From an uncultured Bacilli bacterium (GTDB lineage Bacteria; Bacillota_I; Bacilli_A; RFN20; CAG-826), in NCBI GenBank assembly GCA_934725985.1, contig CAKVCX010000001.1:124001-188000 (forward strand): a stretch of 64,000 nt of DNA, in the 5' to 3' direction. Positions within the stretch are counted from its first letter, which is position 1; every line of letters starts with the position of its first letter. The translations under genes were made by a program, and so were the position numbers. Positions 25,307 through 33,327 of this stretch are shown here, one piece after another. Below the pieces are notes generated by a model. That model had not been told where the DNA came from. It made no database searches and was given only the letters and a program-made list of their open reading frames with translations.

Positions 25307-27327
25307 TCGTCTTTTAACTCCTTATAAAGGGGTCTTTTAATAAGAACTATTTTTAAAACTAAAATAGATAATAAATAAATAAAGAAAGTAAAAAGAAGCA
25401 AAAGTAAAGGCAAGAAGAAATGGATGCCATTATAGATAAAAAAAGGATCAGATATAAGAAATGGAAGTTTTAATCTAGTGGCTAGATTATTATTTAAAAT
25501 AGAAAAGAGAAAATATGAAAAAGGAATAGACAAAATAAAAGAAGATAAAGAAATAAAAAGAGAATTAATTGAATAAAGACTTATTATTTTGCCATTATTT
25601 AATCCCAAGCAACCAAGTATTGCGGAGGATTTCCTATTTTGCAAATAAGAATAAAAGCATTCTAGCAAAAGCAAAATCGTGCATAAAAGTAAAGAGAAAA
25701 TAGAAAAAATATTTAAACAAATTGATAAACTAGAACTTAACGAATAATAAGAATCCTTTGCTAAACCTACCCTACTATAAATGGATAATGAGACCTCTTC
25801 TTCTTCATATTCTTTTATTAAATTAAATAAATAATCCCTTCCGTTTTTATTCGTGGCATGAAGCCAATAGCAAAGCCCGCTTTCTTTGCTTTTTAAATCC
25901 GCCATGGCCATATAATCTAATAAAGAAATATTTTCTTTTCTAATCGATGAATAATTTTTTAAAATCAAAGAAGAACAATATTCTGCTAAAAAATCATAGT
26001 AATAATAAATTTTCGCTACATTTAAAAAAGAGAACTCTTCATAAGATTTTAAAATTGAAAAATTGATTGAAAAGTCTATCTCATCAAACCCGGTTTCATT
26101 GCTTATTTTTATTGTCTTTTGAATATTTATGCTATCACCAATAGAAATAGAAGGATAAGAAGAAAGAAAAAGATCATTTACAAAACAAACTGGTTCATTT
26201 TTTGAAATAGATTCTTCAAAGTTAAAAGAAGAGAACGTCTTAAAGTCGGATTTAAAAAAGGGGAAGAAACCAACTGGGTTTTGTCTTTGACTTCGATAAT
26301 AAAAAGGTTCAGAAGAAGATAGAACAAACGACAATGGATTAACTATATCCACGTTTTCGTTTAAAAAAGATAAATCAACTAGTTCCGGTTTTGTTTCTCT
26401 AATTAAAGAAAAGGAAGACGAAGTAGATACTTTTTCTTTTTTGCTTATAGAAAAGAAGGAGGAATCCAAACTATTATCATCAATAGAAGAATAAATTTCA
26501 TTCGATGCTTTTTTAAATCCAAGACAACAAGAAAAAATTACTTCCATCAAACACAAAGACAATAAACATAAAATGTTTTTCTTTTTTCCTTTGATAAGAA
26601 TTTCCTTTCTTAAAGGAAGAAGGTTGCCTTTATACTCTTTTTTAATTATGGATAAATTATTACTTTCATTTATAGAAGAAGATAAATTAGTTAAAACGAT
26701 TTTTCCTTCCTCTAATTTGACAAAGAGAGTCGAAGAATCCAAAAATAAGTCAACGTCATGGCTTACAACAATTACTAACCTAGTTTTTGCCAACTCTAGC
26801 AAAATATTTTTTACTACTTTTGAATTTTTTCTATCCAAGGCTCCCGTTGGTTCATCACAAAGCAAAATAGAAGGATTTTTCATTAAAGAGCGAGCAATCG
26901 CCACCCTTTGTTTTTGTCCACCCGATAACTTTAAAACCTTAAAATCCTTATACTTATAGATATCAAATTCCTTTAATAACTTACTAGCTAAGTCTAAATC
27001 TGAATTTAGCAAAAGCAGATTTTCCAAAACCGATAATTCTTCAATTAAATTAAAATGCTGAAACACATAGGATAAATCTAATTTTCTAATCTTAGATTTT
27101 CTTTTATAAGAGAACTTAGCAATATCTTCTCCTTTGTACATGATCGATCCGGAAGAAGGAGAATCTAGAAAGCCTAAAAGATTAAGCAATGTAGACTTTC
27201 CGCATCCAGATTTTCCATAAATTAAGACAAAACCCCTAGAAGGAAAAGAAAGAGAAAAACCATCTAAAGCCTTTTTTACACTAGACCCATCTTTATAGAT
27301 TTTTGTTACTTTCCGTAATTTATACAA
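25303..27327 (-). CDS. ABC transporter ATPase-permease fusion (first of pair)
   Basis: The 674-residue protein has an N-terminal ATPase (about 1-215: GKSGCGKST, LSGGQKQR, LLCDEPTGALD, VSHD), a membrane segment near 250-270, a Ser-rich extracellular part of about 270 residues and three C-terminal FtsX-type segments. I take TTG at 27325-27327 as the start, since TGGAGG lies 6 nt upstream; a farther TTG at 27357 has no site. The ribosome site is one arm of a perfect 6-bp hairpin. With the next gene it probably forms a heterodimer. Confidence 0.8.
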   Translation of the reverse strand: MYKLRKVTKIYKDGSSVKKALDGFSLSFPSRGFVLIYGKSGCGKSTLLNLLGFLDSPSSGSIMYKGEDIAKFSYKRKSKIRKLDLSYVFQHFNLIEELSVLENLLLLNSDLDLASKLLKEFDIYKYKDFKVLKLSGGQKQRVAIARSLMKNPSILLCDEPTGALDRKNSKVVKNILLELAKTRLVIVVSHDVDLFLDSSTLFVKLEEGKIVLTNLSSSINESNNLSIIKKEYKGNLLPLRKEILIKGKKKNILCLLSLCLMEVIFSCCLGFKKASNEIYSSIDDNSLDSSFFSISKKEKVSTSSSFSLIRETKPELVDLSFLNENVDIVNPLSFVLSSSEPFYYRSQRQNPVGFFPFFKSDFKTFSSFNFEESISKNEPVCFVNDLFLSSYPSISIGDSINIQKTIKISNETGFDEIDFSINFSILKSYEEFSFLNVAKIYYYYDFLAEYCSSLILKNYSSIRKENISLLDYMAMADLKSKESGLCYWLHATNKNGRDYLFNLIKEYEEEEVSLSIYSRVGLAKDSYYSLSSSLSICLNIFSIFSLLLCTILLLLECFYSYLQNRKSSAILGCLGLNNGKIISLYSINSLFISLSSFILSIPFSYFLFSILNNNLATRLKLPFLISDPFFIYNGIHFFLPLLLLLFTFFIYLLSILVLKIVLIKRPLYKELKDE

Positions 27328-27332
27328 AATAT

Positions 27333-27355
27333 GCCTCCACCATATAGTAGGAGGC
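27333..27355 (-). promoter_or_regulatory. Hairpin masking the ribosome site of the ABC pair
   Basis: On the minus strand GCCTCC (27350-27355), an 11-nt loop and GGAGGC (27333-27338) form a perfect 6-bp stem. The 3' arm is the Shine-Dalgarno sequence of the TTG start at 27327. No T run follows, so this is not a terminator. The same arms occur in the riboswitch platform of the riboflavin transporter at 45499-45521. Confidence 0.6.
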
Positions 27356-27370
27356 AAAAAAAGGAAACGA

Positions 27371-27592
27371 CTACAATTTTTTTAAAATTGGAGAATCATG
27401 ATGGGCAATTATTTTTTTTACTCTTGAATTAAATTTATCTCGATCAAGCATCAAAACGTTTCCACAACCTAGGCAAAGTATCTTGACATCAGCACCTAGC
27501 CTAACAATTTGAAATCTTTTTGATTTAGCAAAACAAGGATGAGGTCGTTTCATTTCTACTTCATCATATAATTTAATGTCTAAAACTGCCAT
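27371..27592 (-). CDS. DUF951 family protein
   Basis: The 73-residue protein matches DUF951 (YyzM-like), with the opening DIKLYDEVEMKRPHPC, the RLGADVKI core and a CLGCG knuckle (about 40-44) followed by a basic stretch. A nucleic-acid or metal-binding role is suggested by the family pattern, but none is established here. Its start overlaps the fhs stop by 13 nt, with TGGAGG as ribosome site. Confidence 0.8.
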   Translation of the reverse strand: MAVLDIKLYDEVEMKRPHPCFAKSKRFQIVRLGADVKILCLGCGNVLMLDRDKFNSRVKKIIAHHDSPILKKL

Positions 27593-29202
27593 GGTTCATC
27601 CTCCATTTTTACGGCAGCAGGAACTTTAGGCAAGCCAGGCATCGTCAAAATATTACCTGTTAAAACAACAATGAAATTAGCTCCACTAGATAAATTGATG
27701 TCTTTAACGGTTATATTAAAATTTTCTGGAGCGCCCAATAACTTAGGATTATCGCTAAAAGAAGATGGAGTTTTAGCCATGCATATATAGCCATTTGAAT
27801 AACCTAATTTTTCAATTTCGTTAATTTTTTTATTAGCTTTTTCTTCGTAAATCACATCATTAGCCCTATAAATTTCTTTGCAAATCTTCGCTATTTTGTC
27901 TTTTATTGACAATTTTCTTTCATAAAGGGGTGTAAAGAAAGAGACGGTAGAATCTAATAAAGAAGAGACTTTTTTAGCTAAATCAATAGAACCTTCTCCT
28001 CCTTTTTTAAACCCATCCAAGAAAGAGCAAACATAGCCCCTACTCTTGCACCAAGAGATGATATAGTCAATTTCTTTTTCTGAATCTGAATCAAAATGAT
28101 TGATGGCAATAACAAATGGAATCTTAAATTTCTTTATATTTTCAATGTGTCTTTCTAAATTGGGCATGCCTTTTTCTAAACACTCAATGTTTTCACTATT
28201 TAGATCATCATAATCTTGTCCGCCATGCATTTTTAAAGCCCTTATAGTAGCAACTATAACAACGCAATCAGGATGAAGATTACCTTCTTGGCATTTTATG
28301 TCGAAGAACTTTTCAGCACCCAAATCGGCCCCAAATCCCGCTTCAGTTATTACAATAGGAGATAATTTTAATGCTAATTTTGTTGCAATTAAAGAACTAC
28401 ATCCATGAGCTATATTAGCAAAAGGACCTCCATGGACAAAACAAGGAGTATTTTCTAATGTTTGAACTAAATTAGGATTCAATGCTTCATTCATTAAACG
28501 CATTATTGCATGAGTAATTTTAAGATCTTTTAAAGTAACGGGTTCGTTATTTTTAGTAAAAGCAACGGTTATTTTCTCTATTCTAGACAGAAAGTCTTCT
28601 TTACTATCCGCTAAACACATGATGGCCATCAATTCAGAAGCCACGGTTATGGTAAAATGATCAATTCTAGGCGTAGCCCCTTTTTCATCTATTGAAACCA
28701 TTACATTCCTTAAAGCCCTATCATTCATATCAAGAGCCCTTTTCCATAATATTCTTTCTGGGTCAATATTTAAGGGATTGCCTTGATAAATAGAATTATC
28801 AATAATGGCTGAAATTAAATTAATTGATGAAGTTAAAGCGTGCATGTCCCCTGTAAAATGCAAATTTATGTCTTCGCTTGGCCCTATTGAAGCTAGTCCC
28901 CCGCCAGTTGCTCCACCTTTTAAACCAAAAACAGGCCCTAGGCTAGGCTCTCTTAAGCATAAAATGGATTTTTTATTTATCTTCCCTAAGCCTTCAGAAA
29001 GAGCAATGCTAGTAGTTGTTTTCCCTTCCCCTGCTTTAGTAGGGGTAATGGCTGTAACTAAAACTAGTTTTCCATCTTTTTCTTCATTAAGTCGCCTCAT
29101 TATAGATAAATCTATTTTGGCTTTATATCTTCCATAAGGAATTATATAAGAAGGATCGATTCCTGCATTTTCTGCAATTTTAAATATATCTAGAAGCGGC
29201 AT
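27580..29202 (-). CDS. fhs: Formate-tetrahydrofolate ligase
   Basis: Fhs makes 10-formyl-THF from formate, ATP and THF. The 540-residue protein has the P-loop TPTKAGEGKTTTS (about 52-64), the REPSLGPVFGLKGGATGGG block and FVHGGPFANIAHGCSS, all hallmark segments. It has the ribosome site CGGAGG. It is downstream of tcdA by 34 nt on the same strand and overlaps the DUF951 gene. Confidence 0.95.
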   Translation of the reverse strand: MPLLDIFKIAENAGIDPSYIIPYGRYKAKIDLSIMRRLNEEKDGKLVLVTAITPTKAGEGKTTTSIALSEGLGKINKKSILCLREPSLGPVFGLKGGATGGGLASIGPSEDINLHFTGDMHALTSSINLISAIIDNSIYQGNPLNIDPERILWKRALDMNDRALRNVMVSIDEKGATPRIDHFTITVASELMAIMCLADSKEDFLSRIEKITVAFTKNNEPVTLKDLKITHAIMRLMNEALNPNLVQTLENTPCFVHGGPFANIAHGCSSLIATKLALKLSPIVITEAGFGADLGAEKFFDIKCQEGNLHPDCVVIVATIRALKMHGGQDYDDLNSENIECLEKGMPNLERHIENIKKFKIPFVIAINHFDSDSEKEIDYIISWCKSRGYVCSFLDGFKKGGEGSIDLAKKVSSLLDSTVSFFTPLYERKLSIKDKIAKICKEIYRANDVIYEEKANKKINEIEKLGYSNGYICMAKTPSSFSDNPKLLGAPENFNITVKDINLSSGANFIVVLTGNILTMPGLPKVPAAVKMEDEPWQF

Positions 29203-29236
29203 AGTTTTTGCCTCCGTTAATTCAATAAGAATCGTA

Positions 29237-29926
29237 TCAAGAAAAAGAAAGTAAATCCATTAAAACCTTATAAGATAAATTGAGTCCAGAAGAGGAAGGA
29301 ACTAACATCATCGAACCTTTAAAAGTCCCATTTTTAACAGGAAGTTCGCTAGAAAAGGCAACAAATAGTTTTTTAATCGGATAACCGTCTTTTTTTAACC
29401 TATTTCTCAATAATTTAGCTAACGGGTCATTAAAAGTCTTATCTAATGTAGTAATAAATACTTTGCTAGGATCAAACCTATTTGCCATGCCCAAGGAAGA
29501 AACGATTTTAATGTTTTTATCCATGCATCGCTCGATTAAAGATATCTTTGACCTTGTTTCATCTATACAATCTATAACATAGTCATATTTTGAAAAATCA
29601 ATGGAATTTATATTCTCTTCGTTTAAATGCAAATTAAAAGCAGAAACTTCACACGCTGGGTTGATATTTTTCATTTTTTTGTAAGCAATTAAGACTTTAT
29701 TTTGTCCAATATCGGGAAAGGAATAGCAAATTTGTCTATTTAAATTTGATTCATCGACATCATCGAAATCAAAAATATCGATATGCCCAACCCCACTTCG
29801 GCATAAAGACTCTAAGCAAGTCCCCCCTACTCCGCCAACTCCAAAAATAGCTACATGTTTTCTTAAAAGAATTTTAACCCCCTCTTCCCCTATTAAACCA
29901 ATTGTACGAGAATGAAATTTATCCAT
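29237..29926 (-). CDS. tcdA: tRNA threonylcarbamoyladenosine dehydratase TcdA
   Basis: TcdA is an E1-like enzyme that cyclises t6A37 to ct6A in tRNA. The 229-residue protein has the ATP motif GVGGVGG (about 29-35), the FDFDDVDESNLNRQ adenylation segment and DCIDE later, as expected for ThiF/TcdA proteins. It overlaps the miaA stop by 8 nt, so two A37 tRNA modifiers (MiaA/MiaB and TcdA) are cotranscribed. No catalytic-Cys zinc pairs of ThiF/MoeB are visible, consistent with TcdA. Confidence 0.87.
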   Translation of the reverse strand: MDKFHSRTIGLIGEEGVKILLRKHVAIFGVGGVGGTCLESLCRSGVGHIDIFDFDDVDESNLNRQICYSFPDIGQNKVLIAYKKMKNINPACEVSAFNLHLNEENINSIDFSKYDYVIDCIDETRSKISLIERCMDKNIKIVSSLGMANRFDPSKVFITTLDKTFNDPLAKLLRNRLKKDGYPIKKLFVAFSSELPVKNGTFKGSMMLVPSSSGLNLSYKVLMDLLSFS

Positions 29927-30791
29927 TTATGGCACCCATGATATCGAATTTGTCTTTTATCCAAGTAATATCAAATTGATTATTAAAGAAAGTCATTTGT
30001 CTTTTTACATAATGCCTAGTATTTTTCTTAATGTTCTCTTTCGCTTCATTTAAGCTAATTAAGCCATCAAAATAAGGAAAGAGTTCTTTAACTCCAATAG
30101 CTTTAAAAGCACTCTTATCTCTGCCATATTTATCGGTTAAGGTCTTTACTTCTTTTACTAGGCCTAAATCAAACATTGCCTCAACTCTATTTTCCACAAG
30201 CTTGTAATTAAGCTGCCTTTCTTTTTCTAGACCAAAAAACTTGCAATCATAAATTGGTTTATGGGTTTGATTTGAAACTATGTCGGATTTTCTTTTTCCA
30301 GTTGATAAATATATTTCTATCGCCCTTAAAACCCTTATTCTATTATGAGGATGAATGGTTTTACTCGATTCATAATCTAAGTCTTTTAATACATTAAAAA
30401 GTTCGTCATCGCTCATCTTTTGATAACTTGACATGTCAGCGCATTCATAACTAGAAGAAAACTCATAATCATATAAGCCGGCCTTAATATATAAACCCGT
30501 CCCACCAGCAATTATGATATTAGGCTTAAATGTAGAAACAGTTGAAATAGCGCTACGTAAATCTTCTTGATACTCTTTCACGCTATATGAACTATCAAGA
30601 GGAATAAAATCAAACAAAAAGGAAGGCACTTCCATTCTTTCTTCTTCACTAGGTTTAGCTGTTGCAATGCTAAGCTCTTTATAAACTTGAAAAGCATCCG
30701 CGTTAATAATCGCGGCATCTATTTCTTTCGCCAATTCAATGGCAAGCTTGCTTTTCCCACTTCCAGTAGGCCCAGTTAAAACAATAATCAT
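29919..30791 (-). CDS. miaA: tRNA dimethylallyltransferase MiaA
   Basis: MiaA prenylates A37 of tRNAs that read UNN codons. The 290-residue protein has the P-loop GPTGSGKSKLA (7-17), the DAFQVYKEL segment (D and Q for tRNA and substrate), and AGGTGLYIKAG (about 95-105). It overlaps the miaB stop by 4 nt (ATGA) and has no ribosome site of its own. Its product is the substrate of the MiaB fusion encoded just upstream. Confidence 0.95.
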   Translation of the reverse strand: MIIVLTGPTGSGKSKLAIELAKEIDAAIINADAFQVYKELSIATAKPSEEERMEVPSFLFDFIPLDSSYSVKEYQEDLRSAISTVSTFKPNIIIAGGTGLYIKAGLYDYEFSSSYECADMSSYQKMSDDELFNVLKDLDYESSKTIHPHNRIRVLRAIEIYLSTGKRKSDIVSNQTHKPIYDCKFFGLEKERQLNYKLVENRVEAMFDLGLVKEVKTLTDKYGRDKSAFKAIGVKELFPYFDGLISLNEAKENIKKNTRHYVKRQMTFFNNQFDITWIKDKFDIMGAING

Positions 30792-32533
30792 TTTATAAAA
30801 TTAGCCACCTCAGCAAGCAAAGGTTTTAACTCTTCAAAAGCAAACTTTAAATTTAAATAGCAAGGGTCCTTTTCATATTTTTCGCGTAATTTATCTAATT
30901 CTATTTTTTCTTTATTCAAATCAGCATTGCTTTTAAAAGATAGGTTTACTAGTTCTTTTTGTTTTAAATCAATTTGTTTTTTTAGTTCTTTTAAATTTTC
31001 ATTCTTTTCAAAAGAAGATAAAGCGGCAAAATAATTTTTTGATAAATCTTCATCATTTAATGATTTTGATAAATCCGCAGCCATTATCAATAAAGGATCA
31101 TCTACTAATTCTCCAATAAGAGAATAAGTATGACTTTCTTTTATTAAAACATTAACGATATGCCCTTTTAAATAAGCAGGTCCTTTAAAATTGACCAACT
31201 TAGAAGACTCGGTATAACCAGATAAAACATTTTTATCTTTCTTTGATGGACCATCTACTAAGACTTTATAGACTTTTCCCACCATTTTTTCTGCATGAGA
31301 AGAAACGCCTTCTTCTATTACTTTAACAAGTCTATTAAAACGTTCATGCTTTGTAGAAGAAGAAACATTATCAATCATTTTAGCGGCTGGGGTGCCTTTT
31401 CTTGGAGAATAGATAAACGTAAAGGCAGCATCATAATTTACCTTTTTGCACAAGCTTAATGTATCCTCGAATTGTTCTTCGCTTTCATTTGGAAACCCAA
31501 CGATAATATCAGTAGTTAAAGCAACTCCAGGAATTACCTTTCTAATTCTATCGACTAGAGAAAGATATTCCTCTCTAGTATATCTTCTTCCCATTAAGCG
31601 CAAAACAGATGTAGAGCCGGATTGAACAGGCAAATGAATACATTTCATTATGTTTGGATATTTTGCAATGACTTCAAGCATGTCATTAGAAAAGTCCCAG
31701 GGATGAGAAGTCATAAAACGTAAACGCGGAACATTTAATTCGGCAACCTCTTCAAGTACTTTTGCAAAATTAGTTCCATCATGAAAATCCTTGCCATAGG
31801 AATTTACATTTTGGCCTAACAAAGTGATTTCTTGGTAACCCTCGTCTACTAGTTTCTTACATTCAGCTAGTATTTCATCTAGCTTTCTAGACCTTTCCCT
31901 GCCCCTAGTATACGGAACGATGCAATAAGTACAAAACTTATCACATCCATAAGTAATATTAACAAAAGCTTTATAAGGGTCTAGACGAACAGAGGGAAGA
32001 TTTTCCACAACATCGCCAGCAAAAGAAACAACATCGATTATTTTCTTTTTGCTTTTTAATTTTTCTTCAAGTAAATCTAATATCTTGCTAACGTTATGCG
32101 TTCCAAAAACCAAAGAAACATGTGGGTAAGTCTTCATTATAAACGATGCGGCGTTTTCTTCTTGCATCATACAACCGCACACACACAAAATAAAATCTGG
32201 ATCTTTGGTTTTATTAATTTTAAATTTGCCAATTTCTCCATATACTTTTTCTTCGGCATTTTCTCTTACGGCACATGTATTAATGATTACCAAATTAGCT
32301 TTCGAATCGTCCGTAGTCTTCTTAAACCCGGCCTTTTCTAAATAACCAGAAAGTACTTCTTCATCCCTTACATTAGCTTGACACCCAAAGGTTTTAATTA
32401 AATAAAATCTCCCTTTTGCAAAAGAGGAAAGCAAAGGGCCAACCTTAATCTCGTCTTCTATAATCTTAGGATTATCAACTCTATTTCTAGCCTTGCCCAT
32501 ATCAGGCAAAGATTTAATAATAAATTTTCCCAT
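30788..32533 (-). CDS. miaB: tRNA methylthiotransferase MiaB fused to a YlbF/YmcA-type domain
   Basis: MiaB converts i6A37 to ms2i6A37. Residues about 42-165 are the UPF0004 domain with the auxiliary cluster cysteines C51, C87 and C121; about 190-410 is the radical SAM domain with C197, C201 and C204; about 415-480 is TRAM. A further 100 helical residues (482-581) fit the YlbF/YmcA (Com_YlbF) family, with the LxxKxYxxAL, coiled middle and FxxLxPLLxEVxxFI pattern. MiaB of other bacteria ends at TRAM. I start at MGKF (32533, AAAGGA upstream). It overlaps ymdB by 20 nt. Confidence 0.9.
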   Translation of the reverse strand: MGKFIIKSLPDMGKARNRVDNPKIIEDEIKVGPLLSSFAKGRFYLIKTFGCQANVRDEEVLSGYLEKAGFKKTTDDSKANLVIINTCAVRENAEEKVYGEIGKFKINKTKDPDFILCVCGCMMQEENAASFIMKTYPHVSLVFGTHNVSKILDLLEEKLKSKKKIIDVVSFAGDVVENLPSVRLDPYKAFVNITYGCDKFCTYCIVPYTRGRERSRKLDEILAECKKLVDEGYQEITLLGQNVNSYGKDFHDGTNFAKVLEEVAELNVPRLRFMTSHPWDFSNDMLEVIAKYPNIMKCIHLPVQSGSTSVLRLMGRRYTREEYLSLVDRIRKVIPGVALTTDIIVGFPNESEEQFEDTLSLCKKVNYDAAFTFIYSPRKGTPAAKMIDNVSSSTKHERFNRLVKVIEEGVSSHAEKMVGKVYKVLVDGPSKKDKNVLSGYTESSKLVNFKGPAYLKGHIVNVLIKESHTYSLIGELVDDPLLIMAADLSKSLNDEDLSKNYFAALSSFEKNENLKELKKQIDLKQKELVNLSFKSNADLNKEKIELDKLREKYEKDPCYLNLKFAFEELKPLLAEVANFIK

Positions 32534-33326
32534 TTTCCTTTTCCTTTCCATTAATCACATAAATTGGATTAATTTCTTTGCAAAACCCTGTTGATTCATC
32601 AATTTTTAACAATACACCATTAATAACTGAATCGCCTGATTCTTTTACTTTAAACGGACAATCAATTCCATAAATAGTTTTATCAATAACAGTAGAAGGA
32701 TCGAAACCAATTATTGAAGGAGAATAACCACAAAAACCAACATCAGTCATAAACGCACTGCCTTTTGGCAGAAGAGTAGCATCGTTAGTTTGGACATGGG
32801 TATGGGTCCCAAGCAAAGCTGTAATTGCCCCATCAAAAGAAAAGGCTAAAGTAGCTTTTTCAGAGCTAGACTCAGCATGGAAATCCACAATATGAATAAA
32901 AGGTAGATCCTTATTTAAAATTAAATTAGACAATGTGTCAAATGGCTTTTTAACAACCTCATTTAGAAAGGCTTGTCCAAGTAAACTAGTGACTTGTACC
33001 TTAACCCCGCCAACGTCAAAGCAGTGGCTTCCATTTATTTCTCCATGTCCAATCAAGTTCAATGGAAAAATCAAATTATTATATTTTTTGGCATAAGAGA
33101 ATATTTGCTTTTTTGCACCATAATGATTTCCTAAAGTCACAACATCAACGCCACTATTTATTAGCCTTAGGAAGTCAGATTCAAGAATGCCTTTGCCATT
33201 TGATGCGTTTTCCCCATTAGCAATTACAAAATCAATGTTATTTTTTTTCTTAAAAGAGAGCAAAAAAGAGGACACGGAAGAAACGCCTCCATGTCCAACA
33301 ATGTCTCCAAGAAAAAGAACGTTCAT
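32514..33326 (-). CDS. ymdB: Metallophosphoesterase YmdB
   Basis: YmdB is a di-metal phosphodiesterase that hydrolyses 2',3'-cyclic nucleotides and affects RNase Y-dependent functions in Bacillus. The 270-residue protein has FLGDIVG (5-11), the GENASNGKG segment (about 38-46), GNHYGAKK (about 66-73, where GNHTWD is usual) and HTHVQTNDA (about 155-163). It starts 1 nt after the rny stop, without its own ribosome site. Order rny-ymdB-miaB is the Bacillus order minus spoVS, tdh and kbl. Confidence 0.92.
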   Translation of the reverse strand: MNVLFLGDIVGHGGVSSVSSFLLSFKKKNNIDFVIANGENASNGKGILESDFLRLINSGVDVVTLGNHYGAKKQIFSYAKKYNNLIFPLNLIGHGEINGSHCFDVGGVKVQVTSLLGQAFLNEVVKKPFDTLSNLILNKDLPFIHIVDFHAESSSEKATLAFSFDGAITALLGTHTHVQTNDATLLPKGSAFMTDVGFCGYSPSIIGFDPSTVIDKTIYGIDCPFKVKESGDSVINGVLLKIDESTGFCKEINPIYVINGKEKENGKIYY

Positions 33327-33327
33327 C

